A stretch of 64,000 nt of DNA from Chaenocephalus aceratus (taxonomy: Eukaryota > Chordata > Actinopteri > Perciformes > Channichthyidae), in the NCBI GenBank assembly GCA_023974075.1, contig CM043800.1, positions 27,062,952 through 27,126,951 on the forward strand, in the 5' to 3' direction. Below are positions 12,890 to 35,100 of this stretch, in pieces (positions within the stretch are counted from its first letter, which is position 1; every line of letters starts with the position of its first letter). The position numbers were made by a program, and so were the translations under genes. Under the pieces are notes generated by a model. It searched no databases. It was given only the letters and a program-made list of their open reading frames with translations, and was not told where the DNA came from.

Positions 12890-13974
12890 TTAAAGATTCC
12901 TAAGCCATTCCATGCTTGGTCCTTTTGGTTCAGACGGATGAGCAGGGACATCAGGCATGTTCCCATCATCTCGCACAGGGACTGCATCGGGGTAGAAAGG
13001 GAAACAATCTTTAATATTTTAATTGACAAGATTTGAACAAATGTTTTTTTTTAATAAACCAGGGTCTTTGACGTGTGACAGCATTGTTTAGCCTTTTTCA
13101 ATTACACTCAAATATGAAACAATGTGTACTGAATACCTGGGTAGTTGTACGGCACAGATGCATTTATCATTGTCGAGTACTTGGTGAATGGGCTGATAAA
13201 TGGAAGAACCACCCCTATAATAATAATAATAATAGGAAAAACAAAGTATTAACCATATACAGTATATTAGTTAGACTTTGTTATGAACTCTGTGTTTACA
13301 TTGGTCAATTAACAAAAAAACATGGCTTGTATAAATAAATAAACAAAAACGATAGAAAATGAGCAAACCGTACTCCCATTCGTGAGTTCTGATTTAAGTT
13401 GTATCCATTAACTTGCTCCTATCACACTTTATATAATAACATCTCAAGGTATCAACCTTTTTTTATTATATTTAACCTCATTTGTACTGTTTGGTTGCTT
13501 TTATCAGTCTATGGACCATATCTGGGATACTTGTAATTATCTTTATACTAAATGTTGTTCATTCAGTACAGTATTTCCAAAGCAAGCTGTACAATGCTAT
13601 CTCTCTTTCTATCCCACACATTTCTGAGTTAAATAACATTGGTTACTTACCACACGCTCCAATAGTACAGGCGGTCAGGAGAACAGGCTCTTTATTCCAC
13701 ACGTTCTTCAGGAACGCTCCGATTGCTGCAGATAAACACAAACAGGTTACGTCTTCCACAGCTGACAACCCACGGAAGCTAACGTTATCCACCGCTAGCA
13801 ACACATCAAGGTCACGTTTTAAGAGTCATTTCGAAGAGAAACCATTGTCTTAAAATAACCCGGAGACATAATTAGGGTGCTTTAAAGTGCTTTAATTAAT
13901 AAAGCATACTACATGGAGGTATTTCTAAAAGTTACAAGGCATAAAAGAGGACCAAATAGTCACATACCCGCCAT
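12890..13974 (-). CDS. ndufa3: NADH:ubiquinone oxidoreductase subunit A3 (complex I), 83 aa
   Basis: Small accessory subunit of mitochondrial complex I, anchored in the inner membrane. Four coding exons on the minus strand: 13974-13968 (start codon plus four bases), 13725-13651, 13214-13137 and 12981-12890. Phases agree and give 84 codons with stop; human NDUFA3 is 84 aa. Recognisable segments are [17 protein letters not shown] at the N-terminus, a hydrophobic span through [14 protein letters not shown], then [20 protein letters not shown] and a final MEWLRNL, all closely matching human. The first coding exon is only seven bases, so ORF searches miss the gene. It lies head to head with tfpt. 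In human the two genes are also neighbours but face each other differently. Confidence 0.93.
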
Positions 13975-14290
13975 GTTGATCTTTGTAGTTTTAACTCGAG
14001 CAGGCGCGGGTGCTCATGGGAAATGTAGTAACTAACAACTGACGTATGATTTCTGCGCCCGTCGCACAAAAACATTCGTTCATCGACGAGAATGGAACGA
14101 AAGGACTGCTCTTCCTTCGCTTTACGTTTGATTTTTGCTCAGTTTAATTTTAGAAAACACTCTTAGCTAGCCTGACTGTTTACATCAAAGAATAATACAC
14201 AGTCTATGCAGCAGTTTGACCGTTAAAACGGTTTGTAGAGGAGTTGTAACCCGTAGCAACTGCTGTTGGACCTTTCATTCATAAATGTAA
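13975..14290. promoter_or_regulatory. Bidirectional promoter between ndufa3 and tfpt
   Basis: The ndufa3 start codon (minus) and the presumed tfpt leader exon (plus) are separated by this short stretch. At 14017-14029 the minus strand reads ACTACATTTCCCA, a close match to the ZNF143/STAF site found in many divergent housekeeping promoters. There is no obvious TATA box. A donor-like GTAAGTC at about 14287 could end a non-coding first exon of tfpt. The motif match is seen directly; the shared-promoter role is inferred from the layout. Confidence 0.6.
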
Positions 14291-14318
14291 GTCATGTTAC
14301 TATGTAGATTGATGTATC

Positions 14319-14772
14319 CAGTGGTGGAAAGTACCTAAGTACATTTACTCAAGTACTGCACTTGAGTACACATTTGAGGTACTTATACTTTTTACATCAC
14401 TACATTTATTTTACAGATGTATTTAGTAGTGACTTTACAAATTCATATTTTGACACACAACACAGTGTGTTTAAAAAAAGACATTTGTTATAGATTAAAC
14501 CATCCAACATTACGTTTAAGTAACTGCAACCATGAGTGGGTTAACAGGAGATGAATTGGCAGCAAATTTGCTAAGAAGTTTTTTAAATATTAAAATACTA
14601 ACAATTAGTTATTTTACCCTGGATACTTTAAGTACATTTCCCTAATCTTACTTTAATACTTTTACTAAAGTGCCATTCTCAATGCAGTACTTTAACTTGA
14701 AATGTAGTATTTTAACAGTTTGTATGTGTACTTTTACTCAAGTAAAGAATCTGAATACTTATTCCACCACTG
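14319..14772. mobile_element. MITE-like repeat with CAGTGGTGGAA termini
   Basis: A 454 bp non-coding element bounded by CAGTGGTGGAA on the left and its inverted copy TTCCACCACTG on the right. Inside are repeated ACTCAAGTA and TTTACTTGA-type words facing both ways ("aagtacatttactcaagtac" near the left end, "gtacttttactcaagtaaag" near the right). This is a very common teleost dispersed family that I recognise by its ends. No clear target-site duplication is left. It lies in the presumed first intron of tfpt. Confidence 0.7.
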
Positions 14773-14849
14773 GAGACAGCATGGTATCTCCTAGTGTGAC
14801 AGTCCTTCATTGATAATAGCAGGGCTTTCCCTTCTGAGCGTTAACGTAA

Positions 14850-15185
14850 CTCTAACCCACTACTTTTCTGAGGTACTTGAATCCCTCCATACTATTATGC
14901 TTTACATTTTATCTCCATTACATTTCTGAGGCAAATAGTGTACTTTTTACTGGACTATTCGACACGATTTTTTTTTTTAATACAAACTATAAATCAATCC
15001 TTATATGATTTATAATGCATCACCAAAAAATGATCCATTATATAACATTATCATTCTGCATGATGAGTAATTTGGCTACTAGAAATGTATTTTGATGCTT
15101 ATTCTTTTGTACTTTAACTTAAGAGTTGTAATGCAGGGCTATTTTACACTGTAGTATGGCTACTTTTACTTCTTCCACTCCCTAA
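14850..15185. repeat. Second, diverged repeat of the same ACTTTTACT type
   Basis: This stretch has the same vocabulary as the neighbouring MITE: "ttctgaggtacttgaat", "tacatttctgaggcaaa", "ttttgtactttaactt" and "tacttttacttcttccac". It lacks intact termini. I read it as a decayed relative or partial copy, placed directly beside the first element. Boundaries are approximate. Confidence 0.5.
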
Positions 15186-15308
15186 ACAATCATCACAATT
15201 GGTGCTATTGTTACAGGAGATTTGTACCTACACATATTGTATCTGCATGAATTGTATTATGAAAGCTTTTTAATAATAATACAAAATCTTCTCTGTCTTC
15301 CTTCCCAG

Positions 15309-17855
15309 ATGATGGAGGATTTCTCTGGTTTGGCTTTGCCTCCTCTGTTCGGTGGACACATCCTGGAGGCAGAGCTGGAGCCTGGTGGCGTGGAGCTGGG
15401 ACCAGGGGAGGTAAAGTGAATGTTAATGTTGTAACGCCTGGTAGCTAGTGCTCCCTTTGCCACAAAGTCATGAGAAGTCTTTGTACTGATTGTATCAAAT
15501 ATTACCAGTTTTAACAACACCTTAGCTAGAGTAGAGAGAGTAAATACACTATTTAAATTGGTCTGATAATCTCTGTCTTTAGGGACTGAAGCTCGAGTCT
15601 CACCCTTGATCTAGTTTAAATATACTCTGAATTTGACCTATGTATGCCACAATTTCATTGAAATGTTATGATTGTAACAGAAATTACTTAATTAGTCTTT
15701 ATTACATGACTTATATGTCCAAATATTTTAATTCAGAGTGTCTTATATGAAAGTTGTCAGGTTTAGCTTAGTAGGTGGAGCAAGGATCTGTTGGGTTTTC
15801 TCCTGTTATTGTGTTATGTGTGGGAAAAACCAATACATAAAATGTTACAAAAAAAGAAGATCTGTTGGGTTTGGAGTACATTTCTGATTTTTTTGTATGC
15901 ATTAATGAAACAGAAAGGTTATTCAGATCAAAACAGAAACCATGATATGTTTCTCTTCAGGTGGAGCTGGGCCCGGGAGGCAGTGAGCTGCTGGAGGGTA
16001 CAGAGCAGGACGATGAAGAGAGGAGAGCTCTTGATAAGAGGAAATATCTGGCTCTGAATAGGAGATGTAAAGACATTGAACAGGTGTGTGCAAGCTTACA
16101 TATAATTGTGAAAGGGTATGCAATTGGCTCATATTTGTGTCTATTGTCATTAAGTTCCTTGTTATCTTAGTGTCCAACCAACACTCAATTAGAAAATAAA
16201 ATACAGGCACAGGACTGTCTATTCTTTTTGGAAATGCCGTTTGCAATATCACCTTTTTTTTTTTAACTCAAACCGGCCTGGCATGATGGTGTATTTTTTG
16301 CTTCTTCAGGTGAATCAGAAGATTCTTGGTCGCCTTCATCAAGTACAAAGAATAACACGACGCTTGAAGAAGGAGAGACGGTACAAAACCTCTTTACAGT
16401 AAATCACTTTCTACGTTTGCCCCCCGATGGTCCGTCTGAAGATTATGTTAATCTTGCAGGTTTCTCATGAAGACTTTAGATGCTCATGGGGACGACTACA
16501 GGAACGCTCAGCTCACTATACTTCTAGAGGTGAGAAAAGGGTTGACAGGTTGCTGAATGGGATACATTTCTAAAGAAAATAACCCCGTTTTTTTTAAATA
16601 ATCATCTGCAAGTTGATTGTAAATTATTTTCAATGCCAGATTTTGACCTAATTCACGAGAAAGAAAATGGTATTCATGTGTTTGACTAAAGCACTTTACC
16701 ATGTACGGATTAACTTGTTATGGTGTATGGGGCAACACTACAGTAGTTGTACTGTATACACCTCTCTTAAATGGAAAATGAAGTACTTTAGTATGTCCGT
16801 TGATATTTGAGTTTAGATTACCAAAACCCAATATATACACAAAGATGCCTGGGTAGTTTCCCAGCTGGTCTGCTGATTTGTTTAATGTACCAATAATAAA
16901 TGCTCAAGCTTGTTAAACGCATTTTAAATTTAAAATGTGTACCTTGTTTCAGGATGAGCCTGGAGTCCATTTAGACCCTGCTGCAGGAGTGAAGGATGAC
17001 CGGCCTAATGGTGTGTCAGGTTCCTCCTCGTCTGCTGTGTTGCCTCATGCTGCGCTGCCAAAGAGGAAAAGACACAGAATACCACGGCAAGAAAAAGATA
17101 AAGACCAACAGGTAGGAGTAAAAACTTGTTTGGACTGCTTTTTTCTATAGCTTTAGCTTTTAGGCATCAGTTAGTTTCTTGAATGTTTCTTTTGTGTGAG
17201 TGTGATTTGGATGATTATGTAGTTATGGAGGCATGAATGGTTGGTTTGAAATGCAGATGGGTGTTATAAATCATGCGATGTGTAACGCCTGGCCACATGC
17301 TCCAAATAGGGGGCAGCATTATGCTTGGGTGTAATGCTGCTACTTGGTCCATGAACTTGTATAATCAACAGTTATATAAAAACTAAAAATAAATAGCAGC
17401 AGGGCAAGGATACACAAAATACAATCAAACTTCTGTTTAATCCACTAACCAGGGTCTCTACAGCCTATGTTCACTTTGATAGTTGCTTTGAAAACAATAA
17501 AACTGCCAATTTGGATTTAATACTAAAAAGAAACTATTAATCAATGTGTACAGACCATGAACCTTCAGCGTGACTGACGAGCCCTCCAGGGTTTATGTTG
17601 GACCAAACTGGACTCATGAAGAAAAAGTGTTCCTACACGACAGCATGCTAATATCAGTAGATGTCTCTGCCACGCGATGTGATGTTTTTTAACTAAAGTA
17701 ATGCCCATACATAACCTATTGATCCTTTAATGATAGCATAGTTGATTTTCTGTTGACTGAGTGTGTGCTTCTTTTCCCAGACTGAAGCAGACATGTCAGT
17801 GTTGGCAGAGAATCAGTTTGGAGAAATGCCCAGCCCGACCTCTCTGTCTCACTGA
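15309..17855 (+). CDS. tfpt: TCF3 fusion partner homologue, INO80 complex subunit F, 199 aa
   Basis: Nuclear subunit of the INO80 chromatin-remodelling complex. Six coding exons: 15309-15410, 15961-16083, 16310-16380, 16460-16529, 16953-17111 and 17781-17855; phases agree and give 200 codons with stop. Recognisable blocks are LALPPLFGGHILEAELE near the N-terminus, RKYLALNRRCKDIEQVNQKI (predicted coiled coil) at about residues 60-82, LHQVQRITRRLKKERRFL, and YRNAQLTILLEDE. A basic segment KRKRHRIPRQEK looks like a nuclear localisation signal. The start is one of two adjacent ATGs right after an acceptor, so the leader exon lies upstream. The protein is shorter than human TFPT at the C-terminus, ending PSPTSLSH, with an acidic in-frame stretch beyond the stop (see findings). 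Confidence 0.92.
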
Positions 17856-17873
17856 TCATTGAACTGTGGCCCT

Positions 17874-17927
17874 GATGATGACGATGACGATGATGATGAG
17901 GATGAGGATGAGGATGATGATGATGCA
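17874..17927 (+). repeat. GAT/GAC/GAG trinucleotide tract in the tfpt 3' UTR
   Basis: About 17 consecutive triplets of GAT, GAC or GAG start 18 bases after the tfpt stop codon. They are in frame with the coding sequence and would encode only Asp and Glu. Confidence 0.85.
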
Positions 17928-18260
17928 GAAGGAGCACACAGTTTCATTAACTCTTCAGTAGAAACGCTGCCTCTCTGCCGGGTTTTGCACTGTTTTAGTT
18001 TATCTTTAACATTGTGATCCGATTGAACCAATGTAAGATAAAACGATATGTTGTACACTTGGTACAAGTATTCATTTGTTTTGTATATTTTATTTTCCGT
18101 AGAAATATTTTGTACTTTTATTTGATAACGACACATAATTATGACCAGTGGCATACATGGGGCTGTTAGTTAATTATTTGATAAACTAGATAGATTGAAT
18201 TGATTCCCTGGATACTGTCATTGATAATATGGTTCATGATTTTATTTCAGAACCTGTTGA

Positions 18261-18266
18261 AATAAA
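18261..18266 (+). terminator. tfpt: Polyadenylation signal of tfpt
   Basis: AATAAA about 400 bases after the tfpt stop, in an AT-rich stretch before the cnot3 promoter region. Confidence 0.6.
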
Positions 18267-18639
18267 TGACTATTTGGCAATTGGACTGTATGTTTTTCAT
18301 GTTTTTATTGTCAACATTTTTAAAGTCTGCATTTATATTTACAGACGATCCTTTTTGTCAATGCAACTTTTCTGAAATTTGATTTATAAAGAATATAGAT
18401 GGAAGAAAGTTGATGTAGGTGCCACTGAAGTGGATATTTCTGGCAGTAGGCCTATGTGTGGAAAAAACACTTTTCAGTTGATTAATGATTTATTAATTTC
18501 ATGAGGACAATTATGTTTTGTATAACACGTTTTCTGAAATGTATTGTAAACCCCCTATATAGATATGTTTCAGAGAACAATTGCGGATGTCTGATTTCAG
18601 GTTCAGTTTTGTTATCTTGTCCATCATACTCCATCAGGA

Positions 18640-18895
18640 CGCTCAGCCAATGACCGAGCCCTACTCTAGCGGAAATCTTTGAGTGACAGACAGGAGCTCT
18701 GTCCAATCAGATTTCATATATTTGATTTAGGGCGGGATCTAAAAACGGAGGTGGGATTTTAGCTACCGTCCATCTTCAGCTACATTACAGTGAGCGAGCT
18801 TGTCGAAAAGAAAACACAATTTGGAAGTAAAGAAGACTTTTTGGAATTAGTTTTGGCTGTATTTGAAAAAAGACAAACGAAAGCCCATACCATAG
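18640..18895 (+). promoter_or_regulatory. cnot3: cnot3 promoter and first non-coding exon
   Basis: CCAAT boxes lie at 18647-18651 and 18703-18707. A probable non-coding exon ends at 18895 (ATAG then GTAAAT). The start-codon exon begins after an acceptor at 19499-19500. The intron between contains clustered GCTAGC/TTAGCTAG words (about 18954-19022 and 19180-19245). The transcription start is inferred. Confidence 0.55.
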
Positions 18896-19531
18896 GTAAA
18901 TGTCGCATACAGCTATAAATGTACATTCTCGGGTTGACCCAGTTTCCTAAATTTGGCTAGCAGGCTAGCTAGCATTTTATGCATTAGCTAGTCAGGCAGT
19001 TAGCCATATTAGCTAGCAGGTTAAAGATTATAACGGAATCTGATAAATTGTGCATTTCATAACGCAAGCCCACCATATAAAAGCTATTCTGGACCCCACA
19101 ATTATGATGCATGAATATTATTTCCATCCATCAGTGTGCTCCGTGGTACTTGTTTTGAAACGGGCCGGTTGGTACCGAGCGAGGTGGACGAGCTAAGATA
19201 CTGGCAGCTAGTATTAACGTTAGCTGGCTAGGTGGCTAATTTTAGCTGACAACCATGTTTGTCATACGAGATCAGCTACGTTTAGTAAAATATTGCAATA
19301 GATCAACGACCATACAAAAGCTCTGGTTTAAAGTATTCTTTGATTCGTTAGAGATAACATTATTTGTGCTGCTAAATATAACTGTCAAACCAGCTGGAGG
19401 TAACGTCAGGTTCACTCTCTGCAAACCGATGCTCTGTTGAGAGGATGTGGGGATTTTGAATGCACATTTTGTTTACTTTACATATTTGTCTTCGTGGCAG
19501 ACGGAATGTGGACATTGTCGTAGTCAGAGCC

Positions 19532-30321
<10,790 letters not shown>

Positions 30322-31020
30322 CGGACAATGGGACACGAAAGGACAGAGACAAAACGTGCTGCTGTTGACATTCCGAGACTGAACTTCAAACTGTGGATAG
30401 AGATTGTGATGTGTAGTAGAAACCCTCTCCCAACATGGAGACTGGCGTCTGTATAGGCTGCATCTCTACGTGGAGCCCTCACTCCTTCTGTAGCGCTTTG
30501 CTTTTGACAAAAATGCCCTGTGGGTCTGATCAAATGCATCGCGCTGCAAGAGAAGGGGGGCTCTCACTGGAGATCTGTGTGCACACTCAGTATGTGGCAT
30601 TAGGAAAGCCTACCCCATGCATGTTTTGTTTTATTTTTCCGTTTCAACAAGATTCTCTGTACCACCTACCCCACATGAGCCTGGAAGCCTTTGACTTGAC
30701 ACAAAACAAACTGCCCATATTGTATTTACTGTAATTTGGTGGTTTAAATGGGGAGGCACAGTGGACATTTAGTCATGGTGTGTAGGACTGGCTTCTTTAA
30801 GACCCTACGATGCCTGTTGAATATGGTCCCCATTAGAGATAGTGAGCGGTTATCAATAGTTTTTATTGATATTGTCTTGGTCGATTGAAACGCTGATTGA
30901 GAGTGACCACAGGGCCTCTCCCTGTGACAGGGAAAGAGTCCTTATTGGACATGGATTAAATTGCTATGCAATTGAACTGGTCTCTGACTCCCTCTCTTTA
31001 CAAATAAAATGTTTTTAAGT
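30322..31020 (+). terminator. cnot3: cnot3 3' UTR and polyadenylation signal
   Basis: Non-coding sequence after the cnot3 stop. AATAAA at 31003-31008 is the best signal, with another "aaataaac" at about 31073. This predicts a 3' UTR of about 0.7 kb. Confidence 0.6.
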
Positions 31021-32177
31021 TAACCTGTCTAAGAAAATGCATTATTATGGCGCTTTCATGTTTGTGACAAACAAATAAACTTGTAAAATAAATCTTAAAA
31101 TAGGTTGAGACATTTATCTACGTGATGCTTGATTTGTACAAAAGGTCACGCTAACTGTAGTGAATGTACCGTCTCCCGATCACCTATTAATCGCTCTCAA
31201 AATACAGAGTTAGAAAATACATCTGAGTTTGGTTTGAGTCAACTTCCCACCTTTAGTTAAGTTTCATTCTGTTCGTCATCCTTAAATTCACTTTGTTAAT
31301 TTAATACCTGTTATTTTAAGTGAATGTGCACTCAAGCTGTTTACATGTAGAGAAACACAGACATCCTAAATCTGATGGTAGATGTAACGTATGTGTCGAG
31401 TAAGAAGTGTCTCAAGTTCTACACTGCAGGACAAGATGTCATCTGCTGGGACAGATCTCACTTTTCTTGGCAGTTGGAACAGGGAGCGTTAAACTGAATC
31501 AGATTTTTCCAGTTAAGCAACCATGAAAACTCAAGATCTGTGCTGCAGTTAAAGGCACCGCTAGTGTGATGAGTTTCAGGCTTTGGGTAGAGGGGGGGGT
31601 TGGATTGAAAAAAGAGCAAAGTTATGAGAGGTTTGCCTTTTATAGATTCTATTTTTGGGGCTTTTAAGGTTTTCAGGAAGGGATGGTCGGTTAAGAAATT
31701 GCTAAAAATGTGAATTTCAAGACTTATTTACATTTTTTCCTCATCACAGTTCTGCATGGGAGATGTCATAAAATGGGGTTATAAACAGGATTGTAAAATT
31801 TCAATAAATACTTTTAAGAAATGACAAGTCAGTGTGTGGTGTTAAGTCCCGTCAGTCCTATAGATCTAATTATGTTACACTGATTTGAAATGCACTTAGC
31901 ATAGATTTAGCAAATGTGCTACGCAAGTATCAAGACCAACGTCGAGCTAATGGTTTATCCTTTAAAGTATGCATTTACTCGTGGGATTTAGCAAAAGCAT
32001 ATTCTTTCCTTCTCTAAAAAGGCAGGCAGGACACCGTTACATTTATGTTTTTATTAAAATGGAAAAAGTAAAAACGAAATACAGGACAAAGCACAATGTC
32101 AAACCATGTTGAAAATATCGCTTTACAGTGTTGAGCGCAACTGTCCGTGTGCAGGATGATGGTGTGTGTGTGTGTAT
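31021..32177. other. Intergenic stretch between convergent cnot3 and prpf31
   Basis: Holds the 3' end of prpf31 on the minus strand. TTTATT at 32050-32055 gives AATAAA on the minus strand, about 125 bases after the prpf31 stop. A short TG run is at about 32162-32175. I see nothing else coding. Confidence 0.55.
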
Positions 32178-35100
32178 TCACATCTTTGATTCCTTCTTGA
32201 CTTTGAGGAACTCCGCCATGTTAGAGAAGTACTTCTGGTTTGCTTCAGCCACCTTCTTCTCCGCAGCCCCTGGGTTCACGATCTCCAGCCCCTGCAGAGA
32301 AGAGCTCAGCGTTAGTCAAGTGAATTCAATCAGGACGCTGTTCAGGGATGTTAAATCAAAGAAGTGTTGAACTCTACCTGGAGAGGAGTGAACGCCACAC
32401 TGGAGCTGATCCCTGAGGAGCGGTCTCTGACGGTGGACTTTCCTCCGTACGTCATGCTCTGCTTCTGCAACGTCCTCTGTAGTGTGCAACAAAAGAATAT
32501 GCAGACTTAAAAGACAGGAAAAATCAGCTTGTCGTTGTAGGAGTGAAAGTGAACCATGGATGAGTTTACCTGGAGGGATTTGGAGATCCTGGCCTTGGTG
32601 GCCTCGTTGACCTGAGCCTGCCGGACGCGCCCGCTGCCACTCTTCCCCAACTGACCCAGACTGAAGCCCAGGTCCTCTTGGTAGGCATCATCCTCAATCT
32701 GCAAAACATCATCAAATATCAAGCTCAAACACTTTGTTTATGCTTCTTCATAAACAGTCATGGTAATGTCAATAATGTTGAGGGAAAAAACTAAAACATA
32801 AATCACTCATAGTATAGCATGTTATGAAAAGAGTTAAAATGTCATAGTAAAGTTTGTTTTTTTGTTAACATAAAAATGTGATCGTGTATTATAAAAGAAA
32901 AAGAACATCTTTAAAAAGGTAGGGTGGGTAAGAATGGAGAAACCAGCTCGAGTGCGCTAGAATTTGAAAGTACGCAGCCGAAAAAAACTCTGCCTCTTCC
33001 TCCTGACTTCCTCACAGAGCCCCTCCTCCAACACACAGGAACGCGCACATGACCAATGAGGGCACGAGATAAGTTTGTGCACAGATGGAAGGCTGACAGG
33101 CAGGTAGGCCATCCAGTCATTTTAGCCGGGCCGGCTCAGATGATTGGTCGTGCTTTTTACAGCGCCACGGCTTCCAGAGATGATATTTTTTTATGGATTT
33201 ATTATTAAAGCATTTAATGTATTCATTGCTATCGGGATGTTAAGAGCATTCCATGGAATATAACGACAAGTGTTTCTGAAGTACATACCCCACCTTTAAG
33301 AAAGTTATAGTATAATTCCAAAAAGTCACAAGTTATGAAAAGGTATTCTAGTAGGTTATGAAAAGGTCATAAAGAAAGATATAGTATATGAATGTCGTCA
33401 GTAGTCATAAGGCGCATTCACACCGCAGTACTTTTCCCACAAAGGTTCATGAGAACTCTTTAGTTCTCATGAACTAATTACAGATCTCGTTCACACCGGA
33501 ATAAGTTCCTGGGGTGGATTAGGCAAATGAAGCCGCTGACATCACTTCTTCTTCTCCTGCTGCTTTGGGTTTACTGGCAGGCCGCAAACAACTTCACGGC
33601 GTATACTACCGCCGGAAGTCCCCGGAGTTGGACTCCTCCCAGCAGCTTCAACTGAAGCCTTCCGAGTAAAACGCCGACACCTCCTCATCTCCACCGCTCC
33701 CTTTTGTGTTGCCATAAATTAGTCTCTCTGCATTTCTGCACTGGGCTAATGCTAATGCGAGGATAATAAAATGACGGCTTCACAAAACTGTTTGGGAGTT
33801 TTACGGGGCGTGGTTTGCATTCCGCCCAGCCAATCAGACATAGGAACCTTTTTCTCCCACGAAAGTCCCTTTTAGTTCCGGCTCTTTTTGGTGTGAACGC
33901 CACATTTCGGAAGTGGGAAAAGTACTGCGGTGTGAACGCGGCTATAGCAGCTTAGTTTGTCATGAAAAGTCTTATTAAAGTGTAGGATTTATTTTTTCTC
34001 AAGCCCTTTATGCAAACGTTTGCTTTTTTGGAATGAACATAAATATTGAAATCAAGTTCCAAAACGAAATTCCTCAGAAAATGTATTTAATTTAAGACTG
34101 CTCTTCTTCAGACACTTTTATTTAGAAGCAAAAGCTAGCATTTTGGCAAGGACAACAATCTGAAAACATGACGGCTCGTATTGTTACTGAGGTTTGCCAT
34201 GTTTCTCTTTGGTTTCTGTTTATAAACTGATGAAAGAAGAAGCAAGGCAATCTGCTTTTAGCCTTCATCCTCTCAAACTCAAGTTTTTATTTAGATGCTT
34301 GCCGAGAAAACTATTCAACGTGATGTTCGGTGCATCCCTTGAGACGAGCCAAATAACTTCAACTTCACTTGGACAACACTATTAATAATAATAACTGGGA
34401 TTTCTATAGCGCCTTTCAAGGGACCCAAGGTCGCTTTACAGGAATAGGGCAAGCACAAACAAAACAAAACAAAGGTCAGACAGACAAAACAACAGATAGA
34501 TTTAAGGGCCGAAAGCCTTGATGAACAGATGGGACTTGAGGGCCCTTTTGAAGGCGTCCAGTGTGGGGATGTTGCGAATCTCCGCAGGGAGAGCGTTCCA
34601 GAGGGTGGGGGCTGCCACACTGAAGGCTCTGTCCCCGAAGGTTCTCAGTTTGGTGCGGGGGGTGGTGAGCAGGCCAGAGTCTGAAGACCGCAGGTTCCGG
34701 GGTGGGGCATGCGGGTGAAGGATGTCCGATAGGTACTGGGGGGCAAGGGCATGGAGGGACTTGTAGGTAAGGAGGAGAACTTTGTAGGTGATGCGGAACT
34801 TGACCGGCAACCAGTGGAGGTGGATGAGGGTGGGAGTGATGTGCTGCCACGGCTTTGTGTGTGTGAGGACCCGAGCTGCACAATTTTGGACATACTGGAG
34901 CCTGTCCAGGGTTTTGTTGGGAACCCCGAACAGGACACCATTGCAGTAGTCCAAGCGGGTGGTGACAAATGCATGCACCAGGGTCTCGGCAACCGACTCC
35001 GAGAGTGACGGTCGGAGTCTTATTACTACTGAACCTATCATTTCCTTAAATTAACAACACTCACAATGCATAGGGCACAAAGGCTAAACAAGTAATAAGA

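Noticed and set aside
17716..17937. Histidine-rich minus-strand frame near 17.9 kb
   Set aside because: It is the reverse translation of the GAT/GAG tract in the tfpt 3' UTR.
34502..35041. 179-codon minus-strand frame as an exon of prpf31
   Set aside because: It matches LINE ORF2, not PRPF31, and the prpf31 exons on both sides join in frame without it.
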